DNA from: CAZWSC01 sp964636385
GTDB taxonomy: Bacteria; Eisenbacteria; RBG-16-71-46; CAIMUX01
Assembly: GCA_964636385.1 (NCBI GenBank)
Contig: CAZWSC010000111.1
Span: forward strand, 1-16,720
Direction: 5' to 3'
Length of the DNA: 16,720 nt
Positions within the stretch are counted from its first letter, which is position 1. Every line of letters starts with the position of its first letter. This document shows positions 7,327 through 15,222 of this stretch, one piece after another. The notes under the pieces are model-generated. The model ran no database searches. It saw only the letters and a list, made by a program, of their open reading frames with translations, and was not told the DNA's origin. The translations under genes were made by a program, and so were the position numbers.

Positions 7327-8086
7327 AAACGTCAAACCCCCTGATGACCGGTCGGGCGACATCAGCGAGGATGAACTGAAGAAGATCCTCGGCGATGACT
7401 ACGACTCCGTTGTGGGTAAGGACGAGGAGACCGGGGAAGCCCCGGAAGGCGAGCCGGTATCGGACGGAGAGCCCGTGAAGGCCAAAGCTTCCGCTGCCGG
7501 AGCATCGCCCGCACCCGCCCCGGAGCCCGCGGAGGGCGGTCCGGAGTCACCCGCGGAGGACAGCCAGGCCTCTCCGCCCGGGGATGAAGAGCCTGTCACG
7601 CCGAACATGACTCCCGAAGAGGCGGAGGCATGGGCGAAGCAGATGGAGCAGGAACTCGAGGCGGATGGAGCATCGGCCCAGGCTGCACCCTCTCCTTCCC
7701 CTGATGCTGCCCCCGCTCCTGCCGCCTCTGCCGCTGCTCCTGCTGCCGCCGCGGCCCCCCAGGCCGGGCAGCCCGCGGTGCAGCCGGTGCAGTTTGCGCA
7801 GCTCGAACATGGTGGCGCGCGCCAGGAAGGCTGCATCGATGTGCTGCTGGATGTGAAGCTGCCTATCTCGGTGGAACTGGGACGTACCGAGATGCTGGTG
7901 AAGGAGATCCTGAACTGCGGCCCGGGCACTGTGATCGAACTGAACAAGCTGGCCGGGGAGCCGGTGGATGTTCTCGTCAACGGACGGATGGTCGCCACCG
8001 GCGAGGTTGTCGTGGTCGACGAGCACTTCGGCATCCGGCTGACGAACCTCATCTCACCGAAGGACCGGGTAAGGAGCCTCGCATGA
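7316..8086 (+). CDS. fliN: Flagellar motor switch protein FliN with long N-terminal extension
   Basis: FliN builds the base of the C-ring with FliM and receives export cargo through FliH. The SpoA domain occupies about 172-250, from IDVLLDVKLPISVELGR to the conserved FGIRLTNLISPKDRV end. At 256 aa it is nearly twice E. coli FliN (137 aa) because of residues 1-170. These comprise an acidic N terminus with ISEDELKKILGDDYD at 16-30, an acidic/Pro/Ala stretch, a helix-like MTPEEAEAWAKQMEQEL at 98-114, and an Ala/Pro-rich linker to about 158. There is one SpoA domain and no CheC domain, so it is FliN-like rather than a full FliY. AAGGAG at 7301-7306 supports the start. The end overlaps fliO (ATGA). 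Confidence 0.95.
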   Translation: MSPENVKPPDDRSGDISEDELKKILGDDYDSVVGKDEETGEAPEGEPVSDGEPVKAKASAAGASPAPAPEPAEGGPESPAEDSQASPPGDEEPVTPNMTPEEAEAWAKQMEQELEADGASAQAAPSPSPDAAPAPAASAAAPAAAAAPQAGQPAVQPVQFAQLEHGGARQEGCIDVLLDVKLPISVELGRTEMLVKEILNCGPGTVIELNKLAGEPVDVLVNGRMVATGEVVVVDEHFGIRLTNLISPKDRVRSLA

Positions 8087-8826
8087 CAGGCGGATTGCAC
8101 AGGGGTGTGCAGGAGAAAGGCCGCGTGACGGCAGTCATCGCCGCAGTCGGGCTGCTGTTCGCGTCTCCCATGCCGCTCTACGCAGGCCTTGAGGGCGACG
8201 CTGGTGCCGGACCGCCCGAGCTCGCGACCGGTGGCGTGCTGCTGAAGCTGGTATTCGCGCTCGTGGCGGTACTGGCCCTCATCCTGCTTCTGCAGAAGGC
8301 AGCCCGCAGGTGGGGCGGCTCGTTCCAGGCTGGAGGAGGATCGGAGTCGATCCGCATAGTGAGCAGCAGATCGGTTGGACCCCGCATGTCGCTTGCCCTC
8401 GTGCAGGTGATGGACCGGACGCTGCTGGTGGGGATATCCCCGCAGGGAATCCGCCAGGTGGCCGATCTCGGTGCGGCGGATGCTCCGTCCGCAGGCGGCA
8501 CGCTCGGCGCGGCGCAACAGCGCGGTGCCGCACAAGCCCCAGGTGGGATCCTGGGGCGACTGGCCGGGATGCTCTCACGCGATCGTCTCGATGCACGCGG
8601 ATCGGCCGGTGTGGCCGACATCGGGACCGGCGCCCTGAGCGCATGCAGCGATCGGCAGTCTGACGTCGCCGGCGGGTTCGTGGGGGAACTGCCGGGGCGG
8701 CAGGATGAGCCTGAAGGCCGCCCGGAAGGATTCGAGGGAGAGCTCTCGAGACGTCTGGCTGAACTGCGCCGAAAGTATGCAACCCTCTCCGATATGGAAG
8801 CGGGACTCGAGGGGAGCCGCCCGTGA
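8083..8826 (+). CDS. fliO: Flagellar biosynthesis protein FliO
   Basis: FliO is a membrane scaffold that helps assemble the FliP ring of the export gate. It has an N-terminal hydrophobic segment at about 16-34 resembling a signal peptide, with possible cleavage after PLYA. A second hydrophobic helix lies at about 51-72, followed by the cytoplasmic FliO domain (about 88-130: SIRIVSSRSVGPRMSLALVQV, then TLLVGISPQGI). Residues 131-247 are a Gly/Ala-rich tail ending in a short charged helix (LSRRLAELRRKYATLSDME). AAGGAG at 8071-8076 supports the ATG, which overlaps the fliN stop as ATGA. The sequence is weakly conserved in general; the call combines the domain pattern with position before fliP. 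Confidence 0.9.
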   Translation: MTGGLHRGVQEKGRVTAVIAAVGLLFASPMPLYAGLEGDAGAGPPELATGGVLLKLVFALVAVLALILLLQKAARRWGGSFQAGGGSESIRIVSSRSVGPRMSLALVQVMDRTLLVGISPQGIRQVADLGAADAPSAGGTLGAAQQRGAAQAPGGILGRLAGMLSRDRLDARGSAGVADIGTGALSACSDRQSDVAGGFVGELPGRQDEPEGRPEGFEGELSRRLAELRRKYATLSDMEAGLEGSRP

Positions 8827-9605
8827 GCTGCGTGACCATGATGAGCCGGATGCTCCGGAGCCGCGCCGGCAGGCGGGGGGGCATCATCGGTGCTGCCATG
8901 GCCCTGGCCGTGATCCTGCCGGGGCGGGTAATGGCCGATCCCACCCTGCGTCTGACCCTGGAGGATGGCGGTCCGAAGGGGATGGCTTCGACGCTGCAGA
9001 TCGTCCTGCTCCTCACCGTGCTCTCGCTGGTGCCGGCCATCCTTCTGATGGTCACATCCTTCGCGCGGATCGTCGTCGTGCTCTCTTTCCTGCGGCAGGC
9101 GATGGCCACCCAGCAGATGCCGCCCAACCAGGTGATGCTCGGGCTTGCGCTCTTTCTCACCCTGTTCGTGATGGGGCCGACCATCGATTCGGTCCACTCC
9201 ACGGCCGTGCAGCCGTACCTTGACGGCGAGATGAACAGCATCGAGGCGCTGAAGGCAGGGTCCGATCCGGTGCGGGAGTTCATGCTCCGCCAGACCAGGG
9301 AGAAGGATCTCGCGCTGTTCGTGCAGCTGTCGCGCACGCCGCGCCCCGAGTCGCCGGCCGATCTGCCGATGACGGTGATCACGCCTGCCTTCATGATCTC
9401 CGAGCTGAAGACGGCCTTCGAGATCGGGTTCATGCTCTACCTGCCCTTCATCGTGATCGACCTCGTGGTCGCGGCAGTGCTGATGTCGATGGGGATGCTG
9501 ATGCTCCCGCCCGCCATGATCTCGCTGCCTTTCAAGATCCTTCTCTTCGTCCTTGTCGACGGGTGGAATCTCGTCGTGCGGTCCCTGGTTTCGAGCTTCA
9601 GATAG
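8823..9605 (+). CDS. fliP: Flagellar export gate protein FliP
   Basis: FliP forms the core pore of the export gate as a pentamer with FliQ and FliR. It has an N-terminal signal peptide (about 18-38, probable cleavage after VMA) and a first membrane region at about 57-92 with the conserved TSFARIVVVLSFLRQA segment. Further motifs are QMPPNQVMLGLALFLT at 98-113 and KTAFEIGFMLYLPFIVIDLV at 196-215, then the Met-rich MSMGMLMLPPAMISLPFK at 221-238, the region forming the methionine gasket in characterised homologues. The 260-aa length is typical. The start is GTG overlapping the fliO stop (GTGA) with GGAG at 8813-8816; ATGs at 8838 or 8841 are alternatives that would retain most of the signal peptide. 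Confidence 0.96.
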   Translation: MSCVTMMSRMLRSRAGRRGGIIGAAMALAVILPGRVMADPTLRLTLEDGGPKGMASTLQIVLLLTVLSLVPAILLMVTSFARIVVVLSFLRQAMATQQMPPNQVMLGLALFLTLFVMGPTIDSVHSTAVQPYLDGEMNSIEALKAGSDPVREFMLRQTREKDLALFVQLSRTPRPESPADLPMTVITPAFMISELKTAFEIGFMLYLPFIVIDLVVAAVLMSMGMLMLPPAMISLPFKILLFVLVDGWNLVVRSLVSSFR

Positions 9606-9614
9606 GGGTGCGCC

Positions 9615-9881
9615 ATGAGTCCCAACGAGGCAATAGTGATGTTCCAGGGGGCGTTGTGGCTGGCTGTGACGATCGCGGCCCCGATGCTCCTCTTCGGGCT
9701 GGTCGCCGGGCTCCTGGTTTCGATCTTCCAGGCGGTTACGCAGATCCAGGAGATGACCCTGACCTTCATCCCGAAGATCCTGGCGGTGGTCCTGGCGATG
9801 TTCCTCTTCCTGCCGTGGATGATCAATCGGCTCGTCACCTTCACGGCCGACCACTACGGCCGCATCACGACCCTGCAGTGA
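9615..9881 (+). CDS. fliQ: Flagellar export gate protein FliQ
   Basis: FliQ is a small two-helix subunit that wraps the FliP/FliR core of the export gate. The 88-aa protein has hydrophobic helices at about 15-40 and 51-75 separated by the conserved loop QAVTQIQEMTLTFIPK at about 39-54. Its size and motif are exactly those of the family. The ATG lies 10 nt after the fliP stop with only a weak AGGGG-like sequence upstream, consistent with coupled translation. Confidence 0.96.
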   Translation: MSPNEAIVMFQGALWLAVTIAAPMLLFGLVAGLLVSIFQAVTQIQEMTLTFIPKILAVVLAMFLFLPWMINRLVTFTADHYGRITTLQ

Positions 9882-9885
9882 GCCT

Positions 9886-10653
9886 GTGATGCCGGGTCCC
9901 GAACAGGTCGAGACCTTCCTGCTGGTATTCGTCCGGTGCCTCACCTTCTGGGGCCTCGGGCCGATTCTCGCCGACCAGAGGGTGCCTGCGCAGGTCAAGA
10001 TCCTGGGGGCCCTGGTCACCACGATCGCACTCTATCCCACAGTTCCGTCGCAGTACTGGGTTCTGGAGAACACCCTGCCGGGATACGCGCTCCTGGTAGG
10101 CCGCGAAATCGTGATGGGCGCCGCACTCGGGATCGCGGGAGGGCTGGTCTTCGTTTCGGTGAAGATGGCGGGGAGCCTGATGGGCGTCCAGATGGGATTC
10201 TCGATCGCAAACGTCTTCGATCCGAAGACCCGCACCGAGGTCTCCCTGATAGGTGAGGTGCAGGAGCTGCTCGCGATCTTCCTCTTCCTTCTGGTGAACG
10301 GCCACCACCTCTTCTTCCGGGCGCTCAGCACCTCTCTGGAGGTTGTCCCTCCCGGCGCGGCGCTGGATCTCGGCCGCCTGGCGGGTACCCTGCTTCCGAT
10401 GGCGGCGACTGTCTTTCTCACCACGGTGCAGGTCGGGGCCCCGATCCTGGGCGCTCTGTTTCTTACCGATGCTGCCTTGGGATTTGTCGCCCGGGCAGTT
10501 CCACAGATGAACGTCTTCATTGTGGGGATCCCGATCAAGATCGGTATCGGGATGACCTTACTTGTTGTCACAGCGCCACTTTTCGCACGCTTCCTCACAA
10601 TTCACTTCAGCCGTGTCGAGGGTCAGCTCCTGGCCATTCTGCATGGCATGTAG
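9886..10653 (+). CDS. fliR: Flagellar export gate protein FliR
   Basis: FliR is the single-copy subunit that completes the FliP5-FliQ4-FliR1 export gate and contacts FlhB. It is a multi-spanning membrane protein of 255 aa. Recognisable segments are the N-terminal LVFVRCLTFWGLGPILADQRVP region (13-34), the GREIVMGAALGIAGGLVF helix (72-89), the GVQMGFSIANVFDP motif (100-113) and the C-terminal VGIPIKIGIGMTLL helix (213-226). The start is either GTG 9886 or the adjacent ATG 9889; no clear ribosome-binding site separates them. It lies 4 nt after fliQ, and a 63-nt gap follows before flhB, the largest break within the export block. Confidence 0.95.
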   Translation: MMPGPEQVETFLLVFVRCLTFWGLGPILADQRVPAQVKILGALVTTIALYPTVPSQYWVLENTLPGYALLVGREIVMGAALGIAGGLVFVSVKMAGSLMGVQMGFSIANVFDPKTRTEVSLIGEVQELLAIFLFLLVNGHHLFFRALSTSLEVVPPGAALDLGRLAGTLLPMAATVFLTTVQVGAPILGALFLTDAALGFVARAVPQMNVFIVGIPIKIGIGMTLLVVTAPLFARFLTIHFSRVEGQLLAILHGM

Positions 10654-10716
10654 GTTGCAAATTGCCCTTGTGCCGGCCTTCGTTCGTGGATTGCGGGCCG
10701 GGATCAGGGGGATTGA

Positions 10717-11829
10717 GTGGCCGAGCAGACCTTCGGAGAACGCACTGAACGAGCGACACCCAAGAGGCGGGATCAGGCCCGTCGCGAGGGGAAGGTCGCG
10801 CGTTCAACCGAGCTGAACCAGTCGCTGGTGCTGCTGGCCGGAGTGGGCGCGCTTGCCGCGCTGGGAGGCAGGATGCTTGCCGGGATCTCCGAACTCATGG
10901 GGGGGCAGCTCCAGCACCTTGGAAGCGCCGCCTCCTACGCGAACGAGTCCGGCATCTACTCCCTGCTGGTGCACACAGCCTCCCGGATCCTGATCCTCCT
11001 GCTTCCGATGGCAGCCGTAATCGCGCTTGTCGGCCTCGGCTCGAATGTCCTCCAGATCGGGTTCATCGCCACGTCGCGGCCGGTGAAGCCAACTTTGGCC
11101 GCGATCAGCCCGGTGGAGGGCTTCAAGAGGATCTTTTCGCTCCGCTCGGGGGTCGAGCTGCTCAAGGCTCTCCTCAAGGTGTCGGTTATCGGCCTGGTCG
11201 CGTGGCTGACCGTGAAGGCCGACATGGACCAGATCATTCCGCTGGCCGGCGTGGACGGCGGGCATCTCCTTGAGAGCATCGGGGGAGCGACCGTGAAGCT
11301 CGGTCTGCGTGTGGGAACGGCCCTGCTGGTGCTTGCGGTGCTGGACTACGGCTATCAGCGCTGGGAGTTCGAGCGGTCCATCCGGATGACGAAGCAGGAG
11401 ATCCTGGACGAGCAGAAGCAGACCGAGGGGGATCCCCTGGTCAAGGCGCGCGTGCGGACGCTGCAGAGGATGATGAGCCGCCGCCGGATGATGCGCGACC
11501 TGCAGACCGCGGACGTCGTGATCACCAACCCGACACACTACGCGGTTGCCCTGAAGTACGACCGCGAGTCAATGGCCGCCCCCCTGGTCGTGGCGCGCGG
11601 AATGCGCAAGCTGGCACTGAAGATCAGGGAGACGGCGAAGAAGCACGGCGTTCCGGTTGTCGAGGATCCTCCCCTGGCGCGACTTCTCTACAAGGAGAGC
11701 CGCCTGGGGCAGCCCATACCGGTCTCGCTCTACCGGGCGGTGGCGCAGGTGCTGGCCCATGTCTGGCGGCTCAGGCGGCAGGCATCGCAACACGCCGGCT
11801 CAGGGCTTAGGGACGGGGACAACGGCTGA
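10717..11829 (+). CDS. flhB: Flagellar export switch protein FlhB
   Basis: FlhB is the export-gate protein whose self-cleavage allows the FliK-triggered change from hook to filament substrates. The N terminus has the typical ERTERATPKRRDQARREGKV segment (9-27). Four membrane helices follow (about 35-55, 82-108, 150-168 and 190-211), then a cytoplasmic linker and the autocleavage motif NPTH at 271-274, and the C-terminal domain with ETAKKHGVPVVEDPPLARLLY (305-325). The 370-aa length is normal and the catalytic Asn and Pro are intact. It starts with GTG preceded by AGGGGG at 10706-10711. The stop overlaps the flhA start (TGATG). Confidence 0.97.
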   Translation: MAEQTFGERTERATPKRRDQARREGKVARSTELNQSLVLLAGVGALAALGGRMLAGISELMGGQLQHLGSAASYANESGIYSLLVHTASRILILLLPMAAVIALVGLGSNVLQIGFIATSRPVKPTLAAISPVEGFKRIFSLRSGVELLKALLKVSVIGLVAWLTVKADMDQIIPLAGVDGGHLLESIGGATVKLGLRVGTALLVLAVLDYGYQRWEFERSIRMTKQEILDEQKQTEGDPLVKARVRTLQRMMSRRRMMRDLQTADVVITNPTHYAVALKYDRESMAAPLVVARGMRKLALKIRETAKKHGVPVVEDPPLARLLYKESRLGQPIPVSLYRAVAQVLAHVWRLRRQASQHAGSGLRDGDNG

Positions 11830-13904
11830 TGGCCGGCACGGCACAGACAACGCACAGGAGCATCTCCGACGCGGCCGTGGCCGCCATCGTGCTGCTGGTC
11901 CTTTCGGTGATGATCCTGCCGATAGCGACCTGGATGCTGGACGGCCTCCTGGTCATGAACCTGACCCTCGCCCTTGTCATCCTGCTTGTCACGATCTACG
12001 TGGGGCAGCCCCTGCAGTTCAATGTCTTCCCGACGCTCCTGCTCCTGGCGACCCTCTTCAGGCTGTCGCTCAACGTGGCCTCGACGCGGGTGATCCTGCT
12101 GAATGCATACGGCGGGGAGGTGATCGAGGCTTTCGGAAGCTTCGTCGTCGGGGGGAACTTCGCCGTCGGGCTCGTGGCCTTCCTGATCCTGACGATCATC
12201 CAGTTCCTCGTGATCACCAAGGGCGCAGGCCGGATCGCGGAGGTGGCGGCCCGCTTCACACTGGACGCCATGCCTGGCAGGCAGATGGCGATCGACGCGG
12301 ATCTCAACGCCGGCCTCATCGACGAGAACGAGGCCCGCACACGCCGTGCGGACATCACACGGCAGGCCGACTTTTACGGGGCGATGGACGGAGCGGCGAA
12401 GTTCGTCCGGGGCGACTCCATCGCAGCCCTCATCATCGTGGCCATAAACATCCTGGGTGGTTTCGTAATCGGTGTGCTCCAGCAGGGGATGGGGATGGGG
12501 CAGGCGCTGCGCACCTACACGCTGCTGACAGTCGGTGACGGGCTGGTCGCACAGATACCGGCGCTGGTGATCTCGACAGCATCCGGCATTCTTATCACGC
12601 GGTCCGACGGCCAGGGGAATCTCAGCCAGGCCCTCGGGTCCCAGCTCCTGCGGGAGCCGCGCGCGGCGTTTGTGGCCTCTGTGATCCTCGCTCTCCTGGG
12701 GCTCGTGCCGGGTCTGCCCACACTGCCCTTCCTGCTCCTGTCCGGGATTGCCGTGGCGGTGGGACTCGCCTCCCGCAGAAGTCTGGAGAGGACTGCCCTG
12801 AGGGAGGAGGAGGAGGAGCAGACGCGCAGCGCCGAGACTCCCGAGCGCGTGGAGCGCCTGTTGGAGGTCGATGTCCTCGAGCTGGAGATCGGCTTCGGTC
12901 TCATTCCGCTTGTCGACGAGAAGAAGGAAGGGGGAGACCTCCTCAGGCGGGTCACACTTGTGCGCAGGCAGTGCGCCACAGAGCTGGGCCTTGTCGTTCC
13001 ACCCGTACGCGTGCGCGACAACATCCGTCTGCCGCAGGACAGTTACGTGATCCTGCTGCGCGGCGTGGAGGTGGCGCGGGGCTCGATCCGGATGAACCAC
13101 CACCTCGCGATGTCGCCGGGACCGGGTGCGATCCAGATCGAAGGGATCCAGACGAAGGAGCCGGTATTCGGGCTGGCCGCCACCTGGATCCGGCCCGATC
13201 AGCGGGGCGAGGCCGAGGTCGGCGGCTACACGGTTGTCGAATCGGCTGCGGTTATCGCGACGCACCTTGCCGAGACGATCAAGACACACGGGCACGAGAT
13301 CCTCTCGCGGCAGGAGGTCCAGACCATCATCGACTCCGTGAAGCAGCGCAGTCCCGCCGTTGTCGAGGAGCTGATCCCCGCCCAGATGACCGTGGGGGGC
13401 GTGCTGAAGGTCCTGAAGCGGCTGCTGAGGGAGCGCGTGTCGATACGCGACATGGTCACCATCCTGGAGAGGCTGGCCGATCACGCACCCGTGACCAAGG
13501 ACCTGGACACCCTCGTGGAACGTGTGCGCGAGGGGCTGGGCCGGGCGATCACCCAGCAGTACAGGGATGAGAAGGGGAACCTCTCGGTCATTACCCTGGA
13601 TCCTGCCCTCGAGCAGGAGCTGATCCAGTTCATACGCCCCGCGGACGAAGGCGGTGTCATAGCCCTCGAGCCCGAGCCTGCACGCCGGCTTCTGGAGAGG
13701 ATCTCCCAGGCCGTGCATCGGGCACTTGCACAGACATCCCAGCCGGTGGTGCTCTGCTCTCCCTACCTGCGGCCGTATCTTCGCGGGTTCGTCGAGCGGG
13801 CGCTTCCGCACGTGGCCGTCCTCTCGTACGCCGAGGTTCTCTCGGCGGGAACGGTGCGGACGCTGGCCGTTGTGAAGGCGGAATATGCACATCAAGAAGT
13901 ATGA
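11829..13904 (+). CDS. flhA: Flagellar export gate protein FlhA
   Basis: FlhA forms the nonameric ring that docks chaperone-substrate complexes and couples proton flow to export. Eight or so membrane helices span about 15-320. The FHIPEP signature lies around 78-110 (RLSLNVASTRVILL, then AFGSFVVGGN). The cytoplasmic loop has DAMPGRQMAIDADLNAG at 146-162 and KFVRGD at 191-196, where Asp196 corresponds to the proton-coupling Asp208 of Salmonella FlhA. An acidic linker (325-345) leads to the large C-terminal domain ending at 691. Length is standard. Translation is coupled to flhB by a one-base overlap, and the 3' end overlaps flhF by 20 nt. Confidence 0.98.
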   Translation: MAGTAQTTHRSISDAAVAAIVLLVLSVMILPIATWMLDGLLVMNLTLALVILLVTIYVGQPLQFNVFPTLLLLATLFRLSLNVASTRVILLNAYGGEVIEAFGSFVVGGNFAVGLVAFLILTIIQFLVITKGAGRIAEVAARFTLDAMPGRQMAIDADLNAGLIDENEARTRRADITRQADFYGAMDGAAKFVRGDSIAALIIVAINILGGFVIGVLQQGMGMGQALRTYTLLTVGDGLVAQIPALVISTASGILITRSDGQGNLSQALGSQLLREPRAAFVASVILALLGLVPGLPTLPFLLLSGIAVAVGLASRRSLERTALREEEEEQTRSAETPERVERLLEVDVLELEIGFGLIPLVDEKKEGGDLLRRVTLVRRQCATELGLVVPPVRVRDNIRLPQDSYVILLRGVEVARGSIRMNHHLAMSPGPGAIQIEGIQTKEPVFGLAATWIRPDQRGEAEVGGYTVVESAAVIATHLAETIKTHGHEILSRQEVQTIIDSVKQRSPAVVEELIPAQMTVGGVLKVLKRLLRERVSIRDMVTILERLADHAPVTKDLDTLVERVREGLGRAITQQYRDEKGNLSVITLDPALEQELIQFIRPADEGGVIALEPEPARRLLERISQAVHRALAQTSQPVVLCSPYLRPYLRGFVERALPHVAVLSYAEVLSAGTVRTLAVVKAEYAHQEV

Positions 13905-15222
13905 AGCGCGTGACCTGCAGGATGCGCTTCGGCGCATCCGCGGGGAACTTGGTCCGGATGCCGTGATCCTGGAGTCGGGCAGGAGCGATTCAGGGGGGGT
14001 GACTGTACTGGCCGCGATGCCGCGCGAGGCGCCCCCCCTCTCCGAGCAGTCGATTCCGGGCTCGACTCCCTCCGCCGGCGCTGCCGCCTCGGCCTCTTCC
14101 CTGGCCGGCGGTTCCGGTACGGAGCGCGGCGTGTTCCGCCGTGCCATGCCCGATCGACTGGAGACGGCCGATGAAGCCCGGGCGCAGTCTGCCCTTGGAT
14201 CCCGCCAGGCGCAGGCGATGCATGCTGTGCGGCAGGCAGCAGGCCGGTCTGCGGTCCGACCCGCGGGTGCGGGCGGGGCCCGCAACGGTGATCGCCCGGC
14301 GGGCCGCACTGGTACTGTCGACAGTGCCGCCGCCGGATCCGCCGGGCTCCGCGAGACGGACGATCTCGCCACAGCCCACCAGCGGATACGCCACCTGCAG
14401 AAGCTCGTCAGGTCGGATCACTTCTCGACGATTCCCATGCCCCTTCGCCAGCTCTACTTCGAACTGACCGATGCCGAGGTGGATGCCGATCTGGTTCACA
14501 GGATCCTGGAGCGGATGGGGAGCGTGCCCATGCCCGGGCAGTTCACGCCGGCTCCTTCCGGGGACGTCCTTCGCCTCCTGCGCGGCCTGGTTGAGGCCGG
14601 CGGCGCCGTGGCTGCCGGTCGTCCGCGGCGCGTCATCGCACTCGCAGGTCCGACAGGGGTGGGGAAGACGACCACCGCGGCCAAGATCGCGGGGCACGCC
14701 TGCTTCAATCTGGGCATGCGGGTCGCCCTCGTCTCCATCGATGCCTACCGCGTCTTCGGCGCCCAACACCTGGCGGCCTACGCGACTCTCATGGGTCTTC
14801 CCTTCCATGTGGCCGCGAAGCCTGCGGCGCTGGCAAGGCTCCTGTCGGGCCCGCTGGCGGAGTCGGATCTTGTCCTGATCGACACATCGGGGCGGTCCCC
14901 GGGCGACAGGGACGGGATAGGCGAGATACGTGGTCTTCTGGGCGATGTGTCAGGAATCGAGACGCACCTGGTCATGGCTGCAAACGGCCGCTGCCGGGAC
15001 ATGGCCACCGCGCTGCAGGCGTTCACGGTCCTGCCTGTCAGCGGGCTTATCTTCACCAAGCTGGACGAGGCCGGATCTCGCGGCGCCGTCTTCACCACGG
15101 CACTGAAGGCGCGCCTGCCGGTTTCCTACCTGGGAACGGGCCAGGAAGTGCCCGACGACCTCGAGGAAGCAACTACCGAAGCCCTGACCGGGGGGCTGCT
15201 GGGGGAGGCTCTGGATGTCTGA
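13885..15222 (+). CDS. flhF: Flagellar biosynthesis SRP-type GTPase FlhF
   Basis: FlhF is a signal-recognition-particle-like GTPase that helps select the site of flagellar assembly. Residues 1-33 match the FlhF N terminus (MHIKKYEARDLQDALRRIR), followed by an Ala/Gly-rich linker of about 120 residues. An N-type helical bundle at about 160-240 precedes the G domain. This has the P-loop GPTGVGKTT at 255-263, DAYR at 286-289, DTSGR at 333-337 (often DTAGR in relatives) and TKLDE at 391-395. The length of 445 aa is typical. The ATG at 13885 lies within the end of flhA, with AAGG-type bases at 13875-13878. It overlaps flhG by 8 nt, as expected for a functional pair. Confidence 0.96.
   Translation: MHIKKYEARDLQDALRRIRGELGPDAVILESGRSDSGGVTVLAAMPREAPPLSEQSIPGSTPSAGAAASASSLAGGSGTERGVFRRAMPDRLETADEARAQSALGSRQAQAMHAVRQAAGRSAVRPAGAGGARNGDRPAGRTGTVDSAAAGSAGLRETDDLATAHQRIRHLQKLVRSDHFSTIPMPLRQLYFELTDAEVDADLVHRILERMGSVPMPGQFTPAPSGDVLRLLRGLVEAGGAVAAGRPRRVIALAGPTGVGKTTTAAKIAGHACFNLGMRVALVSIDAYRVFGAQHLAAYATLMGLPFHVAAKPAALARLLSGPLAESDLVLIDTSGRSPGDRDGIGEIRGLLGDVSGIETHLVMAANGRCRDMATALQAFTVLPVSGLIFTKLDEAGSRGAVFTTALKARLPVSYLGTGQEVPDDLEEATTEALTGGLLGEALDV

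Noticed and set aside
8178..10022. A 614-codon open frame on the minus strand across fliO, fliP and fliQ
   Set aside because: The translation is low-complexity (His/Arg/Asp-rich) and mirrors the codon pattern of the plus-strand genes; there is no independent ribosome-binding site or family motif.
10654..10716. Promoter in the gap between fliR and flhB, including TTGCAAATTGCC as part of a sigma-54 site on either strand
   Set aside because: The GG-to-GC spacing does not fit sigma-54 (about 14 instead of 10) and no clear sigma-70 or sigma-28 boxes are present.
11730..14372. An 880-codon open frame on the minus strand across flhB, flhA and flhF
   Set aside because: It lies opposite strongly conserved export genes, its translation is His/Asp/Arg-rich with no recognisable family, and long antisense frames arise routinely in GC-rich genes because stop codons are rare.
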